Origin: Gammaproteobacteria bacterium
GTDB lineage: Bacteria > Pseudomonadota > Gammaproteobacteria > Thiohalospirales > Thiohalospiraceae
Length of the DNA: 64,000 nucleotides
Reading direction: 5' to 3'
NCBI GenBank assembly: GCA_015490535.1
Contig: WFXP01000080.1
Location: 39,395-103,394, forward strand
Shown: positions 1 through 9,009 of the stretch, piece after piece
How the letters are laid out: the number at the start of each line of letters is the position of its first letter
Numbering within the stretch: the stretch's first letter is position 1
The notes under the pieces: model-generated
What the model saw: only the letters and a program-made list of their open reading frames with translations
Database searches by the model: none
What the model was told of the DNA's origin: nothing
Made by a program: the position numbers and the translations under genes

Positions 1-35
1 TGGTCAGGAGCGGTAATGCCCCGCCGGCGTTGGCC

Positions 36-63
36 TTGACAGCAAATTTACCGAAGCTATAAT
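36..63 (+). promoter_or_regulatory. sigma-70 promoter of the tRNA cluster
   Basis: Perfect -35 TTGACA (36-41) and perfect -10 TATAAT (58-63) are separated by 16 bp. A GC-rich discriminator follows before tRNA-Gly starts at 82. This is the expected layout of a strong stable-RNA promoter. Confidence 0.9.
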
Positions 64-81
64 GCGCTACTCGCCAGACAA

Positions 82-157
<76 letters not shown>

Positions 158-169
158 GATAGCTGCAGA

Positions 170-195
170 CCTCGGCGGTGTCGCCGGGGTTTTTG
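170..195 (+). terminator. hairpin and T-run between tRNA-Gly and tRNA-Cys
   Basis: CCTCGGCG and CGCCGGGG form an 8-bp stem with loop GTGT, followed by TTTTT. It looks like an intrinsic terminator or attenuator inside the tRNA cluster. It could lower read-through to tRNA-Cys and tRNA-Leu, which show no obvious promoter of their own. Confidence 0.6.
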
Positions 196-243
196 TTTGG
201 CGGCGCTCCCCCGTTTGCCGCCGGCAGCTTCTTTCATCCCCAG

Positions 244-317
244 GGCTGGGTGGCAGAGTGGTTATGCAGCGGCCTGCAAAGCCGTGTACCTCGGTTCGAC
301 TCCGGGCCCAGCCTCCA
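244..317 (+). tRNA. cysT: tRNA-Cys (GCA)
   Basis: A 74-nt cloverleaf with acceptor GGCTGGG/CCCAGCC, anticodon loop CCTGCAAAG (GCA), T-loop GGTTCGACTCC and encoded CCA. It lies between tRNA-Gly and tRNA-Leu. Confidence 0.97.
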
Positions 318-412
318 TACTCCCGTCGGTGATTCATGTTTTGGATCTTCCCAACTTATTACCTTTACTAGTGACGCAACTCTCCTCCAAGCGGTACAAT
401 CATCCCCCTTCG

Positions 413-499
413 GCCCGGGTGGCGAAACAGGTAGACGCAAGGGACTTAAAATCCCTCGGTGGCGACACCATGCCGGTTCGATTCCGGCCCCGGGCACCA
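413..499 (+). tRNA. leuZ: tRNA-Leu (TAA)
   Basis: An 87-nt class II tRNA with acceptor GCCCGGG/CCCGGGC, anticodon loop CTTAAAA (TAA), a long variable arm, T-loop GGTTCGATTCC and encoded CCA. It is last of the cluster. Confidence 0.97.
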
Positions 500-565
500 A
501 AGGTTGCCGTCCCGGGATGCCGGGGCCGGTGCGCTGGTGGTGACACTGCTGCGAGGCCGGAGCGG

Positions 566-1558
566 CTACTCTCCTTTCAGCACCTTGCGGTAGTTGCCGA
601 ATACCGGGCTGTGCTCCGGAAAGAACTCCATTATTGCCGCCGTGTAGCGGTCGAGGGGATTCCAGATCCTGGCCAGGCGGCGGATTTTCTGCCTGGGAAG
701 ACCGTGGGTGTTGAAACGGAGTGTGAAGGGCACGGGATAGTCGCTGCCGAACAGTATCTTGTGATGGATCCGGGTCTGCCGCGCCAGATGGGGCAGGGCC
801 CGGGCGCGTAACGGGATCAGCATGGCGGAGATGTCTGCGTAGAGGTTGGCGTGCCGCTCCAGCATCTCCAGCAGGGTAAAATAGCTGCGGCCCAGGCAGG
901 CCGGATCCCTGGAGAGGTTTCGCCATGGAAACATCCGGTGCTCCGCATGGCCCAGTCCCATGTGCGCGGCTACCACGGTTACGCCCGTTTCCAGGGGGAG
1001 GTTCAGGACCCCGACATCCTCCAGCTCCCTTTGCGATTGGATGGTGTATTCGCTGCCGGTATGGATGATGAGGGGAAGGTTGTGCCGCCTGAGCTTTTCG
1101 TAATATGGAATGAGGGAAGGGGCGTTGGGATCCACCCTCCAGTAGTTCTGCAGGAACTTGGCTCCGCGGCACCCCTTTTCCACATACTCGTCAATCAGAT
1201 CCAGGGCGTTGGGGCGCAACGGGTTAACGGACAGGAAGGGGATGAACTGGTCGGGATAGCGACGCGCTACCCGCACCACATCCTCGCTCGAGGCGCACAC
1301 CGTGGGATCCCGGTCCAGCTCCCGGCCTCCCCTGTCCACCCGGGCGTCCACTCCCAGCAGGCAGCATTTTCCCACCAGTCGTGACTCCGTCACCACCCGG
1401 GCCATGGAGGTGACGTAGCTCTCCCACGGCCTGGATTTCAGCTCCCGCGGATCCGCGCCGAGGCTCTTTGCAAAAAGAAGCACCGCAAATCTGTCAATTA
1501 ACCGATCGAAACGTACCTGAGGGTTCAGCAGATGGGCGTGAATATCTACCGTCTTCAT
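566..1558 (-). CDS. amidohydrolase-family TIM-barrel hydrolase
   Basis: About 330 aa of the amidohydrolase 2 type (PF04909-like). The N-terminus has the metal-binding HAH motif (MKTVDIHAH, H7 and H9). Later metal or catalytic positions look conserved: IIHTG, AAHMG and the terminal GSDYP. Such proteins are metal-dependent hydrolases or decarboxylases of the cytosol; the substrate cannot be read here. The chosen ATG overlaps the stop of the upstream znuA-like gene by four bases (ATGA), so the two are translationally coupled. A start five codons earlier is possible but lies deeper in znuA. Pairing with a zinc-binding protein may reflect a metal theme, but that is inference. Confidence 0.75.
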   Translation of the reverse strand: MKTVDIHAHLLNPQVRFDRLIDRFAVLLFAKSLGADPRELKSRPWESYVTSMARVVTESRLVGKCCLLGVDARVDRGGRELDRDPTVCASSEDVVRVARRYPDQFIPFLSVNPLRPNALDLIDEYVEKGCRGAKFLQNYWRVDPNAPSLIPYYEKLRRHNLPLIIHTGSEYTIQSQRELEDVGVLNLPLETGVTVVAAHMGLGHAEHRMFPWRNLSRDPACLGRSYFTLLEMLERHANLYADISAMLIPLRARALPHLARQTRIHHKILFGSDYPVPFTLRFNTHGLPRQKIRRLARIWNPLDRYTAAIMEFFPEHSPVFGNYRKVLKGE

Positions 1559-2466
1559 GAAGGTTTCAGGCACTTCACCAGGGATGCCGCCAGATTGCGC
1601 ATGAGGGAGAAATAGAGTTCCGGTCCCGGGGTGAGGGTGTTTCCCAGCGGATCCAGGATGGTGATACGGATGTCGCTATCCTCGGTGAGCATGCGGAGCC
1701 AGGGAGGGGCGTACTGCGGCTCGCGGAACAGGCAGCGGATCCCTCCCTGGCGGATCTGTTTCCGCACCAGGCGCAGACGGCGGGCGCCGGGACTGTGCTC
1801 CGGGGTTGCCACCACCGCCCCCACTGCTGCCAGGTCATAACGCTGTTCCAGGTAGTGGTACGCGTCATGGAATACCAGATAGGGGATCTCCCGGATCGGC
1901 TCCAGGGTGGCGGCCAGCTGGCGATCAAGCTGCCGCAGGCGCTCCAGCAGCCTCACGCCGTTGGCTCTGTACCTGTCGGCATGTGTCGGATCGAGCGTGG
2001 AGAGTTCGGCAACTGCGGCGCTGACCACCGCTTCGGCGTTGCGCGGATCCAGCCAGAGGTGGCTGTCGCTGTGTTGGTGGGTATCGTGGTGCTGCTGGTC
2101 CGACCGCCACATCCCACTGCTGCGGGCGGGAAGCAGAACCATCCCCGGCAGCTGGAGCAGATCCACCACCCGGAGTTGCCCCTCCAGCACCGCCAGGGGC
2201 CTGTCGAGAAAACCCTCCAGTTGGGAGCCAACCCGGATCAGCAGTCGGGCGTGCCCCAGGGTGCGCAGCTGAGATGGGCGCAGGGTGTAGCCGTGGACAG
2301 AGACGCTCCCCTTGATCAGCAGCTCCGGTGCCGCGACCCCTTCCATTACTCCCGCCACCAGCGAGTGCACTGGAGGGATGCTGACCACCACTCTTGGAGA
2401 CGCCGCCGCCTGCATGGCGCACAGGGAGGCGGTCAGCAGCAGTGACAGGCGCAGGATCGCAGGCAT
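1555..2466 (-). CDS. zinc ABC transporter substrate-binding protein, ZnuA-like
   Basis: A 303-aa cluster A-I metal-binding protein with an N-terminal signal peptide (LSLLLTASLCAMQAAAS). It keeps the family layout: VVVSIPPVHSLV at the mature start, a first metal His in SVHGYTLRPS, a His/Asp-rich loop (DQQHHDTHQHSDSH), a second His in SHLWLDP and a third in VFHDAYHYLEQRY. It should deliver Zn(II) or Mn(II) in the periplasm to an ABC permease, but no znuBC genes are nearby. It is followed with a 4-base overlap by an amidohydrolase. Its 5' flank is AT-rich (2517-2550), a plausible site for a promoter or Zur operator, though I could not identify a convincing Zur box. Confidence 0.8.
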   Translation of the reverse strand: MPAILRLSLLLTASLCAMQAAASPRVVVSIPPVHSLVAGVMEGVAAPELLIKGSVSVHGYTLRPSQLRTLGHARLLIRVGSQLEGFLDRPLAVLEGQLRVVDLLQLPGMVLLPARSSGMWRSDQQHHDTHQHSDSHLWLDPRNAEAVVSAAVAELSTLDPTHADRYRANGVRLLERLRQLDRQLAATLEPIREIPYLVFHDAYHYLEQRYDLAAVGAVVATPEHSPGARRLRLVRKQIRQGGIRCLFREPQYAPPWLRMLTEDSDIRITILDPLGNTLTPGPELYFSLMRNLAASLVKCLKPS

Positions 2467-2852
2467 AGTGCTTTGGAATCGTGTACCGGATCGGGATATG
2501 TTGTCAGGGCTCGGGGCGGTATTATTAACCCGGCAACATAATATATCGCATTCAGCCGTGCTGTGCGCGTCTGGGGCAAGGCGTCGAAACGCCGCTGTCG
2601 CCCCCGTGCCGGGACGGTCCTGCTGGGGGCGGATTGGCGATTGAATCGGTCAGCCCGGGCCGCTGGTGATCGAGCGGGTACTGCGGATGGGCTGGTGGGG
2701 CGGCGGGGCTGGCGTTTCCCCGGCCGGAGAGATTCGGGCCGGGGAGGGTTTTACCGGGTTCCTGGCGGCGGATGGGGTTTCCATATTGCTGCCCGGTTCC
2801 AAATGGAGCAGAATTGGCTGGTTCCCGGGTTCCGCTCCCGGCAGTCGAGGAT
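2467..2852. other. intergenic region between divergent znuA-like and ubiC
   Basis: 386 bp with no supportable gene. It contains a short AT-rich island (2517-2550) that probably holds the znuA promoter. The rest is GC-rich with only antisense or short spurious frames. Confidence 0.6.
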
Positions 2853-3419
2853 ATGCTGATCACACACGATGCAAAATGGCGCTCCCTGCCCCGGTCACGC
2901 CCGGGTGAGGCTCCACCGGGCATTCGCCGCTGGCTGCTGGCGCCGGGCTCCCTGACCCGCTTGCTGCAGCAGGCAAGTGGGGGTGATTTCCGGGTACGGT
3001 TGCTGAGCCAGCGCTGGGAGATGCCGCTGCCCGACGAGGCAAGGCTGCTCGGAATGCGTGCCCGGCGCTACGCTGTGGTGCGCCAGGTGCAGCTGATTTG
3101 CGGGGGTGAGCCGTGGGTCTATGCCCGTACCGTGATTCCGGCCACCACTCTTGTGGGGCCGCAGCGGCGGTTCATACATCTGGGCAGCCGTCCGCTGGGG
3201 GCGATGCTGTTCGCCGACCCCTCCATGCAGCGCAGTGAGTCGCAGCTGGCGCGGCTGGAGCCACAGACCAGGCTGCACCGGCTCGCCACCGCAGATCTTG
3301 CCGAACCCGTTGGGCCCATCTGGGGGCGTCGCTCTGTGTTCCGCCTGTCGCGGCGTCCGCTGCTGGTGAGTGAGCTGTTTCTGCCCGCGGTCGGCGAGTG
3401 TCCCTGGAGGGGGGGCTGA
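2853..3419 (+). CDS. ubiC: chorismate--pyruvate lyase
   Basis: 188 aa. It converts chorismate to 4-hydroxybenzoate plus pyruvate, the first committed step of ubiquinone synthesis. The aligned core is RQVQLICGGEPWVYARTVIP, matching the E. coli segment around catalytic Arg76 (here R77). LLVSELFLPA near the C-terminus carries the catalytic Glu (E174). I chose the ATG giving MLITHDAKWRSL, the usual UbiC length; frames upstream do not resemble the family. The stop codon is immediately followed by the ubiA ATG, so ubiCA is an operon as in E. coli. Confidence 0.93.
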   Translation: MLITHDAKWRSLPRSRPGEAPPGIRRWLLAPGSLTRLLQQASGGDFRVRLLSQRWEMPLPDEARLLGMRARRYAVVRQVQLICGGEPWVYARTVIPATTLVGPQRRFIHLGSRPLGAMLFADPSMQRSESQLARLEPQTRLHRLATADLAEPVGPIWGRRSVFRLSRRPLLVSELFLPAVGECPWRGG

Positions 3420-4304
3420 ATGCTGCCGTCGCTGGAGGTCATAAGGGAGCGTCTGCCCCAGTACGCCCAGCTGATGCGCCTGGATCGGCCCATCGGTATC
3501 CTGCTGCTGCTCTGGCCCACCCTCTGGGCGCTGCTGATAGCCGGTAATGGGCGTCCCGACCCCGGGATCCTGGCGACATTTGTGCTGGGGGTGGTGGTGA
3601 TGCGCTCCGCCGGTTGCGTGATCAACGACTACGCGGATCGGGATATCGATCCCTATGTGCGGCGCACCCGCAACCGCCCCATAGCAGATGGCCGGGTCAG
3701 CCCCGGGGAGGCGCTCAAGCTGTTCCTGTTCCTCTGCTTCATCGCGTTTGGTCTGGTGCTGCTGCTCAACTGGCAGACCATACTGCTGTCGTTCGTGGCA
3801 GTGGCGCTGGCGGCCGGCTACCCCTTCGCCAAACGCTATACCCATCTCCCCCAGGTGGTGCTGGGGGCCGCCTTCAGCATGGCGATTCCCATGGCGTTCA
3901 CCGCGCTGACGGGGGAGGTGACCAGGGTGGCCTGGCTGCTGTTCATAGCCAATCTGCTCTGGACCACGGCCTATGACACCATGTATGCCATGGTGGATCG
4001 GGAGGATGATCTCAAGATCGGGGTCAAGTCCACCGCTATACTGTTTGGCGATGTGGATGTGATCATCATCGGCATCATCCAGGCGATGATGTTTCTGGCG
4101 CTGTTCCTGGCCGGGGCGCTGGTGCCCATGGGGGCCTTCTACTATATGGGGGTTACGGTGGCCATCGGCCTCGCCCTGTACCAGCAGGAGCTGATCAAGG
4201 AGCGCGACCGGGACAGGTGTTTCGAGGCGTTTCTCAACAACAACTGGCTCGGTATGGTGATCTTCATCGGTATAGCAGTGGACTATATGGTACGCACGGG
4301 TTAA
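3420..4304 (+). CDS. ubiA: 4-hydroxybenzoate octaprenyltransferase
   Basis: 294-aa polytopic UbiA-family prenyltransferase that attaches the polyprenyl tail to 4-hydroxybenzoate at the inner membrane. Both Asp-rich Mg/diphosphate motifs are present: NDYADRDID followed by RTRNRP, and [17 protein letters not shown]. About eight hydrophobic segments are visible. It starts on the base after the ubiC stop, so the two are co-translated. Confidence 0.95.
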   Translation: MLPSLEVIRERLPQYAQLMRLDRPIGILLLLWPTLWALLIAGNGRPDPGILATFVLGVVVMRSAGCVINDYADRDIDPYVRRTRNRPIADGRVSPGEALKLFLFLCFIAFGLVLLLNWQTILLSFVAVALAAGYPFAKRYTHLPQVVLGAAFSMAIPMAFTALTGEVTRVAWLLFIANLLWTTAYDTMYAMVDREDDLKIGVKSTAILFGDVDVIIIGIIQAMMFLALFLAGALVPMGAFYYMGVTVAIGLALYQQELIKERDRDRCFEAFLNNNWLGMVIFIGIAVDYMVRTG

Positions 4305-4374
4305 CGGACTGGCGCGAGCGCCGGGATTGTTCTATGCTCGCCTTCTACTGTCTTGTCGGAATAGGGTAAACAAC

Positions 4375-5109
4375 ATGAAGAAGCTTCTGCCAGCATTGAT
4401 ACTCTCCCTGACCTCCTTCGGTGCCTCCGCCGATTTCATTGGATTTGCGGTGGGCGCCGCCTACTGGAATCCCTCGCCCTCGGGGGAGGTCTCGTACCAG
4501 AACTACGGCAGTAACGATTTCGAGGATGATCTCGAGCTGGGGGATGCCCGGGAGAATGTGCTGTGGGCGGTGCTGGAGCATCCGCTGCCGATGCTGCCCA
4601 ATGTGAAGCTGGTAAGAACCTCACTGGGTCTGGATGGGGACGACGGCACCCTGCAAGCTGCGTTTGGCAATGTAAGCAGTGGCCTGTCGGGTGTGGACAG
4701 CTCCATCACGCTGGATCAGACGGATCTGATGCTCTACTACGAACTTCTGGACAACTGGGTCACCCTGGATCTGGGTATCAACCTCAAGCTCATCGATGGC
4801 AGCGCGCAGGTGAGCAGAGGGGCTGTCTCCACCCGGGAGGATGTCAGCGTCACCATTCCCCTGCTGTACGGTAACGCGATGGTGGAGCTGCCGTTTACCG
4901 GCTTCTTCGCCGGGCTGGAGGCGGCCATGCTTTCGGTAGGGGACAACAGCGTCAGTGACGTTACCGCCCGCGTGGGATATGAGAGCGTTATCGGACTGGG
5001 GGCTATGGCCGGGTTGCGTCGGCAGTCTTTCCGGCTGAAGGATGCCGGCGACGTGGATCTGGATTTCACGGTCAGCGGGCCGTTTGTGGCCGTCTACTAC
5101 GATTTCTGA
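4375..5109 (+). CDS. outer membrane beta-barrel protein (TIGR04219-like)
   Basis: 244 aa. The start MKKLLPALILSLTSFGASA gives a clean signal peptide; frames further upstream do not. The mature part alternates hydrophobic and polar residues in beta-strand fashion (IGFAVGAAYWNPSPSG at the start, VSGPFVAVYYDF at the end) and finishes on the aromatic F typical of barrel proteins recognised by the Bam machinery. The opening motif and length match the TIGR04219 family of unknown function as I recall it. It stands alone, about 70 bp after ubiA. Confidence 0.75.
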   Translation: MKKLLPALILSLTSFGASADFIGFAVGAAYWNPSPSGEVSYQNYGSNDFEDDLELGDARENVLWAVLEHPLPMLPNVKLVRTSLGLDGDDGTLQAAFGNVSSGLSGVDSSITLDQTDLMLYYELLDNWVTLDLGINLKLIDGSAQVSRGAVSTREDVSVTIPLLYGNAMVELPFTGFFAGLEAAMLSVGDNSVSDVTARVGYESVIGLGAMAGLRRQSFRLKDAGDVDLDFTVSGPFVAVYYDF

Positions 5110-5119
5110 TGGTCGGCTT

Positions 5120-5288
5120 TCAGCGCACGAGCCAGCTGTTACGCAACGCCCTGAGCACCTTGCCGGCATAGCGGTTGGGCCAGATGTGCAGGGGGCCGTT
5201 GTAGCGCGCCAGGGCGCGGCTCAGGTTGCCCTTATCCTTGTCCCAGGTAGAGGCGCAGGATGGTGCAGCCCATGCACAGCGCCGTCAT
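5120..5288 (-). pseudogene. frameshifted remnant of a lytic transglycosylase C-terminus
   Basis: Immediately after proS, with an ATGA overlap, a frame reads [15 protein letters not shown] and then stops. One base out, the continuing frame reads DKDKGNLSRALARYNG and runs on to the end NSWLVR. Joined, they match the C-terminal end of SLT-type lytic transglycosylases (GCTILRxYLD...ALARYNG). The break is consistent with one extra G in the run at about 5238-5242. The catalytic Glu region is absent, so this is a decayed gene end. I know a transglycosylase next to proS from other gammaproteobacteria, which supports the reading. Confidence 0.7.
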
Positions 5289-6991
5289 CTGATGTGCCGG
5301 TTCAGGAACTCCTCTATCTCCCCCAGCGGGATCTCCCGGCTGTCGCCGTCGCGACGGCCCTTGTACTCTATCTTGCCGGCATCCAGTCCCCGCTCCCCCA
5401 CCACCAGGCGGTGGGGGATCCCGATCAGCTCCATATCGGCAAACATTACTCCGGCACGCTCCCGGCGGTCGTCGAACAGCACCTCGATGCCGGCGGCCGT
5501 CAGCCTTTCGTAGAGATCCTCCGCCGCCTCCCGTACGCGCCGGGATTTGTGCATATTCATGGGCAGCAGCGCCACCTGGAACGGGGCGATGGCGGCGGGC
5601 CAGATGATGCCCCGCTGGTCGTGGTTCTGCTCGATGGCGGCCGCCACCACCCGGGAGACCCCGATGCCGTAGCATCCCATCTCTAGCACCTGCTGCCTGC
5701 CGTTCTCGTCCAGGGCGGTGGCTTTCAGGGCGGCGCTGTACTTGCTTCCCAGCTGGAATATGTGTCCAACCTCGATGCCCCGCCTGATTACCAGCCGGCC
5801 CTTTCCGTCCGGGGAGGGATCCCCCTCCACCACGTCGCGCAGGTCGGCGCTCTCCGGTTCCGGCAGGTCCCGGCCCCAGTTGACGCCGGTAAGGTGTCTG
5901 CCCTCCTGGTTGGCGCCGCAGACGAAGTCGGCCAGCCGGGTTGCGCTGTGGTCGGCGATTACCGGGATGGAGAGCCCCACCGGTCCTATCGAGCCGGGAG
6001 CGGCCCCGCACGCGGCGCGGATCTCTGTCTCGTCGGCGAAGGTAAGCGGAGCGCGCACCTGGGGCAGCTTCTCTGCCTTGATCCCGTTGAGCTCGTGGTC
6101 GCCGCGCAGTACCAGGGCCACAAGCCCCCCTTCCTCTCCATGCACCAGCAGGGTCTTTACGGTGCGCGCCGGTTCGACGCCGAGAAAACGGCTCACCTCC
6201 TCAATGGTGCGCTGTCCGGGGGTATCCACCTTCTGCATGGGCAGGGTGGGCGCCGGGCGCGGTTCCCGGGGGGGGATGGCCTCCGCCAGCTCCACGTTGG
6301 CGGCGTAGTCGCTGCCGTCGCTGAAGGCGATGGCATCTTCCCCGGAGTCGGCCAGCACGTGGAATTCGTGGGAGGCGTTGCCGCCGATGGAGCCGGTATC
6401 GGCCAGCACCGCGCGGAACTCCAGCCCCAGGCGGGTGAAGATCCGGCTGTAGGTTTGGTACATGGTCTCATAGGTGTGCCGCAATGACTCCCCGTCCAGG
6501 TGGAAAGAGTAGGCATCCTTCATCAGGAACTCCCGGGCGCGCATCACGCCGAACCGGGGGCGCACCTCGTCACGGAACTTGGTCTGGATCTGGTAGAAGT
6601 TGGCGGGGAGCTGCTTGTAGCTCTGGATCTCGCGGCGCACCAGATCGGTGATTACCTCCTCGTGGGTGGGGCCAAAGCAGAACTCCCGCTGGTGGCGGTC
6701 GGTGAAGCGCAGCAGCTCCGGGCCGTACTGCTCCCAGCGTCCCGACTCCTGCCATAGCTCGGCCGGCTGGACGGCGGGCATCAGCAGCTCCTGGGCACCG
6801 GAGCGGTCCATCTCCTCGCGCACGATGCTCTCCACCTTGCGCAGCACGCGCAGGCCGAGTGGCAGCCAGGTGTAGAGCCCGGAGGCGAGACGCCGGATCA
6901 TCCCCGCGCGCAGCATCAGCTGGTGGCTGATTACCTCGGCGTCGGCAGGGGTCTCCCGGAGTGTGGAGAGCATGAGCTTGGAGGTGCGCAT
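5285..6991 (-). CDS. proS: prolyl-tRNA synthetase
   Basis: 568-aa bacterial-type class II ProRS that charges tRNA-Pro in the cytosol. The N-terminus [15 protein letters not shown], motif 2 region [26 protein letters not shown], the YbaK-like editing insertion (about 225-405) and motif 3 [13 protein letters not shown] are all visible, followed by the anticodon-binding domain. Full length for the family. Its stop overlaps the ATG of a transglycosylase remnant. Confidence 0.97.
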   Translation of the reverse strand: MRTSKLMLSTLRETPADAEVISHQLMLRAGMIRRLASGLYTWLPLGLRVLRKVESIVREEMDRSGAQELLMPAVQPAELWQESGRWEQYGPELLRFTDRHQREFCFGPTHEEVITDLVRREIQSYKQLPANFYQIQTKFRDEVRPRFGVMRAREFLMKDAYSFHLDGESLRHTYETMYQTYSRIFTRLGLEFRAVLADTGSIGGNASHEFHVLADSGEDAIAFSDGSDYAANVELAEAIPPREPRPAPTLPMQKVDTPGQRTIEEVSRFLGVEPARTVKTLLVHGEEGGLVALVLRGDHELNGIKAEKLPQVRAPLTFADETEIRAACGAAPGSIGPVGLSIPVIADHSATRLADFVCGANQEGRHLTGVNWGRDLPEPESADLRDVVEGDPSPDGKGRLVIRRGIEVGHIFQLGSKYSAALKATALDENGRQQVLEMGCYGIGVSRVVAAAIEQNHDQRGIIWPAAIAPFQVALLPMNMHKSRRVREAAEDLYERLTAAGIEVLFDDRRERAGVMFADMELIGIPHRLVVGERGLDAGKIEYKGRRDGDSREIPLGEIEEFLNRHIR

Positions 6992-7128
6992 GGTTGTCGG
7001 TGCTCCTCTTGATTCACGTATGGCACAGGTATGGAGATGCGGGTGGAAACGGCCTGGATTCTAGCGTTCCCCGGGGGCGCGGGCAAATCGCCGGGTTTTC
7101 ATCTCTGCCTCGTACTCTTTCAAGGTAA

Positions 7129-7418
7129 TAGATCAGGAAGGTCTTCCTCGAATCGTGTGGGTGAAATGGTAAATCATCCTTGACAGGCGGAATGCACGCC
7201 GGAAGATGGTCGGCAGAAGGGGATTGGGGAGACTTTGGGATAGCCGCACCAGTTGCAGTTGGCACAGGTGGTGGATATCCGCCACTCCCCAGCCAGACCG
7301 CCCCAATCCCCTCCTGGTTACCGAGTATGTGGCGTGCATTCCGCCTGTCAAGGACGGAGCCGCTATGCGGTGATTTACCATTTCACCCACACGATTCGAG
7401 GAAGACCTTCCTGATCTA
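7129..7418. repeat. R-family palindromic element, copy 1
   Basis: About 290 bp. The outer arms TAGATCAGGAAGGTCTTCC and its complement are perfect inverted repeats. They continue through CGAATCGTGTGGG, AAATGG and the inner CCTTGACAGGCGGAATG arms. The asymmetric centre reads AAGGGGATTGGGGAGA then CCCCAATCCCC. No transposase is encoded, so it behaves like a MITE. The right arm supplies the TAG stop of the neighbouring AI-2E transporter-like gene. Confidence 0.85.
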
Positions 7419-8504
7419 CTTCGACGGAGTACTAGATTTTTCCGGAGGGATCTCCGGCCCCAGCAGCACTGCGAACCAGCGGGTGTCGTCCCGGCTCTCC
7501 AGGGCGATCTTGAGGATCATGGTGAGCGGGACCGAGAGCACCATTCCCACCGGTCCCAGCACCCAGCCCCAGAACAGCAGGGAGAGGAATACCGCAAGGG
7601 TGGAGAGCCCCATGCCGCGCCCCATCACCCTGGGCTCTATAATGCTGCCCACCACGATGTTCACCACCAGATAGCCGGCCGCCGTGGCCAGCGCCGAGCC
7701 GATTCCCAGCTGGATGAAGGCCATCATGATGGCCGGCAGCGCGGCGATGATGGATCCTATGTTGGGTACGTAATTGAGCAGAAATGCCAGCAGGCCCCAC
7801 AGCAGCGGGTACTCCACCCCCAGCAGGGTGAGCCAGGCGGCTATGGCCGCGCCGGTCGCCAGGCTGATCCAGGTCTTGAGCGACATGTAGCGCTGAATGT
7901 TGCGGATGAACTGCTCGAAATGCTCCAGGGATGCGCCGGGGTCGGTGAGGGCGGCGTGCAGCTTGCGCGGAAAGCTGGAGGCCTCCAGCAGGATGAACAC
8001 TACGGTCAGCAGAATCATGAAGGCGTTGGTGAGCGCGCCTCCCAGCCCGCTCAGCATGCCCCCCACCAGCGTCATGGCGGCCCCCGGATCCAGGATCTGC
8101 TCCAGCGGCAAATCGTGCAGATCCACTCCCTTGCTCTCCAGCCAGCCCAGCAGCCCGGAGGTCTCCTCCCGCAGCCGGGCCTCGTAGAGGGGCAGATCCC
8201 GGTAGAAGTCGTTGATGGAGGAGCCAACCAGGGAGGCGGTGACGAAGGCGAACACCACGATGGCCGCCATCACCAGCAGCAGGGCGAGGATGGTGGGCAC
8301 CCCCTTGCTCTCCAGCCAGAACAGGGGTGGGGCGCAGATGATGGCGATGAAGCCCGACAGCAGGAACGGCACCAGAATGGGGGCCGCCGCCTTGGTTCCG
8401 GCGATCACTATGACCACCGCGGCGGCGGTGAGCAGGATGCGAAGGATCCCGCCCCGGGTCTCCTGGGCCTCCACGGTCAGAAGGTGGCGCCGTTCCAGCC
8501 CCAC
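7416..8504 (-). CDS. AI-2E/PerM-family membrane transporter
   Basis: 362 aa with the PerM/AI-2E layout: two or three N-terminal helices, a central extracytoplasmic region (about 90-150), then helices including LLWGLLAFLLNYVPNIGSIIAALP and the family stretch IIEPRVMGRGMGLSTLAVFLSL. Role: membrane exporter or channel of uncertain substrate. The GTG at 8504 overlaps the tautomerase end; a second GTG at 8474, two bases after the tautomerase stop, is equally plausible. The stop codon lies inside repeat R1, so the last residues (STPSK region) may be altered relative to the ancestral protein. Confidence 0.85.
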   Translation of the reverse strand: MGLERRHLLTVEAQETRGGILRILLTAAAVVIVIAGTKAAAPILVPFLLSGFIAIICAPPLFWLESKGVPTILALLLVMAAIVVFAFVTASLVGSSINDFYRDLPLYEARLREETSGLLGWLESKGVDLHDLPLEQILDPGAAMTLVGGMLSGLGGALTNAFMILLTVVFILLEASSFPRKLHAALTDPGASLEHFEQFIRNIQRYMSLKTWISLATGAAIAAWLTLLGVEYPLLWGLLAFLLNYVPNIGSIIAALPAIMMAFIQLGIGSALATAAGYLVVNIVVGSIIEPRVMGRGMGLSTLAVFLSLLFWGWVLGPVGMVLSVPLTMILKIALESRDDTRWFAVLLGPEIPPEKSSTPSK

Positions 8505-8821
8505 ATGCCGCGGGCCGCGCTGGAGAACTCGATGTACACCCGCTCCTGCCGGATCCCGGTCTCCCGCTCCATGAGGGAGCAGAGCGCGGCGCTCAACTCG
8601 GGAACCTGCCGCTCCTGCAGGCCGATACTCTTCAGCTCCAGATAGGCCAGCGGGGTATCGCTGCCGGCGAACAGCATCGCCTTAACCGGCTCCAGGGATA
8701 CCATCACGTAGCGCTCCGGCTTGCCGAGCCGCTCCGCTACCAGGGCGGAGGCGCTGCGAAGCAGCTGCTCGCCGTTCTGCCGGTCGATGATGTGGTTGGT
8801 GCGAATCGTCAGGTATGGCAT
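8477..8821 (-). CDS. MIF/tautomerase-like protein
   Basis: 114 aa of the macrophage-migration-inhibitory-factor-related fold. The start MPYLTIRTNHII puts Pro at position 2, which becomes the N-terminal catalytic Pro1 after Met removal; this decides against the in-frame ATG four codons upstream. The C-terminal RVYIEFSSAARGMWGWNG matches the MIF signature (VYI.F.D....WGWNG-like). Expected activity is phenylpyruvate or related keto-enol tautomerisation. It is coupled to the downstream AI-2E transporter gene. Confidence 0.78.
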   Translation of the reverse strand: MPYLTIRTNHIIDRQNGEQLLRSASALVAERLGKPERYVMVSLEPVKAMLFAGSDTPLAYLELKSIGLQERQVPELSAALCSLMERETGIRQERVYIEFSSAARGMWGWNGATF

Positions 8822-9009
8822 CGGTCGCTCCATGCAGTTGAACCGGCCCGATTCTACCTTACCCGGTTGCCAATTGATATTGGCCGACAGGCGGTTCAAA
8901 GGTGGCGGATATTCAGGTAACATAATTGGCTTTTTACGGCAGTGTATCCGGTGCGTGGCAGCAGCTGTGCCGGCATACACCATCACCGCAGCAGAAACGG
9001 AGAACCAAG

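Noticed and set aside
2500..2560. Zur operator upstream of the ZnuA-like gene
   Set aside because: The region is AT-rich with ATAATATAT-like stretches but has no convincing palindrome of the Zur type.
7130..7415. Short open frames inside the R elements (for example with MTGGMHAG starts)
   Set aside because: They recur in every copy on both strands because the element is palindromic; they lack ribosome sites and break between copies.
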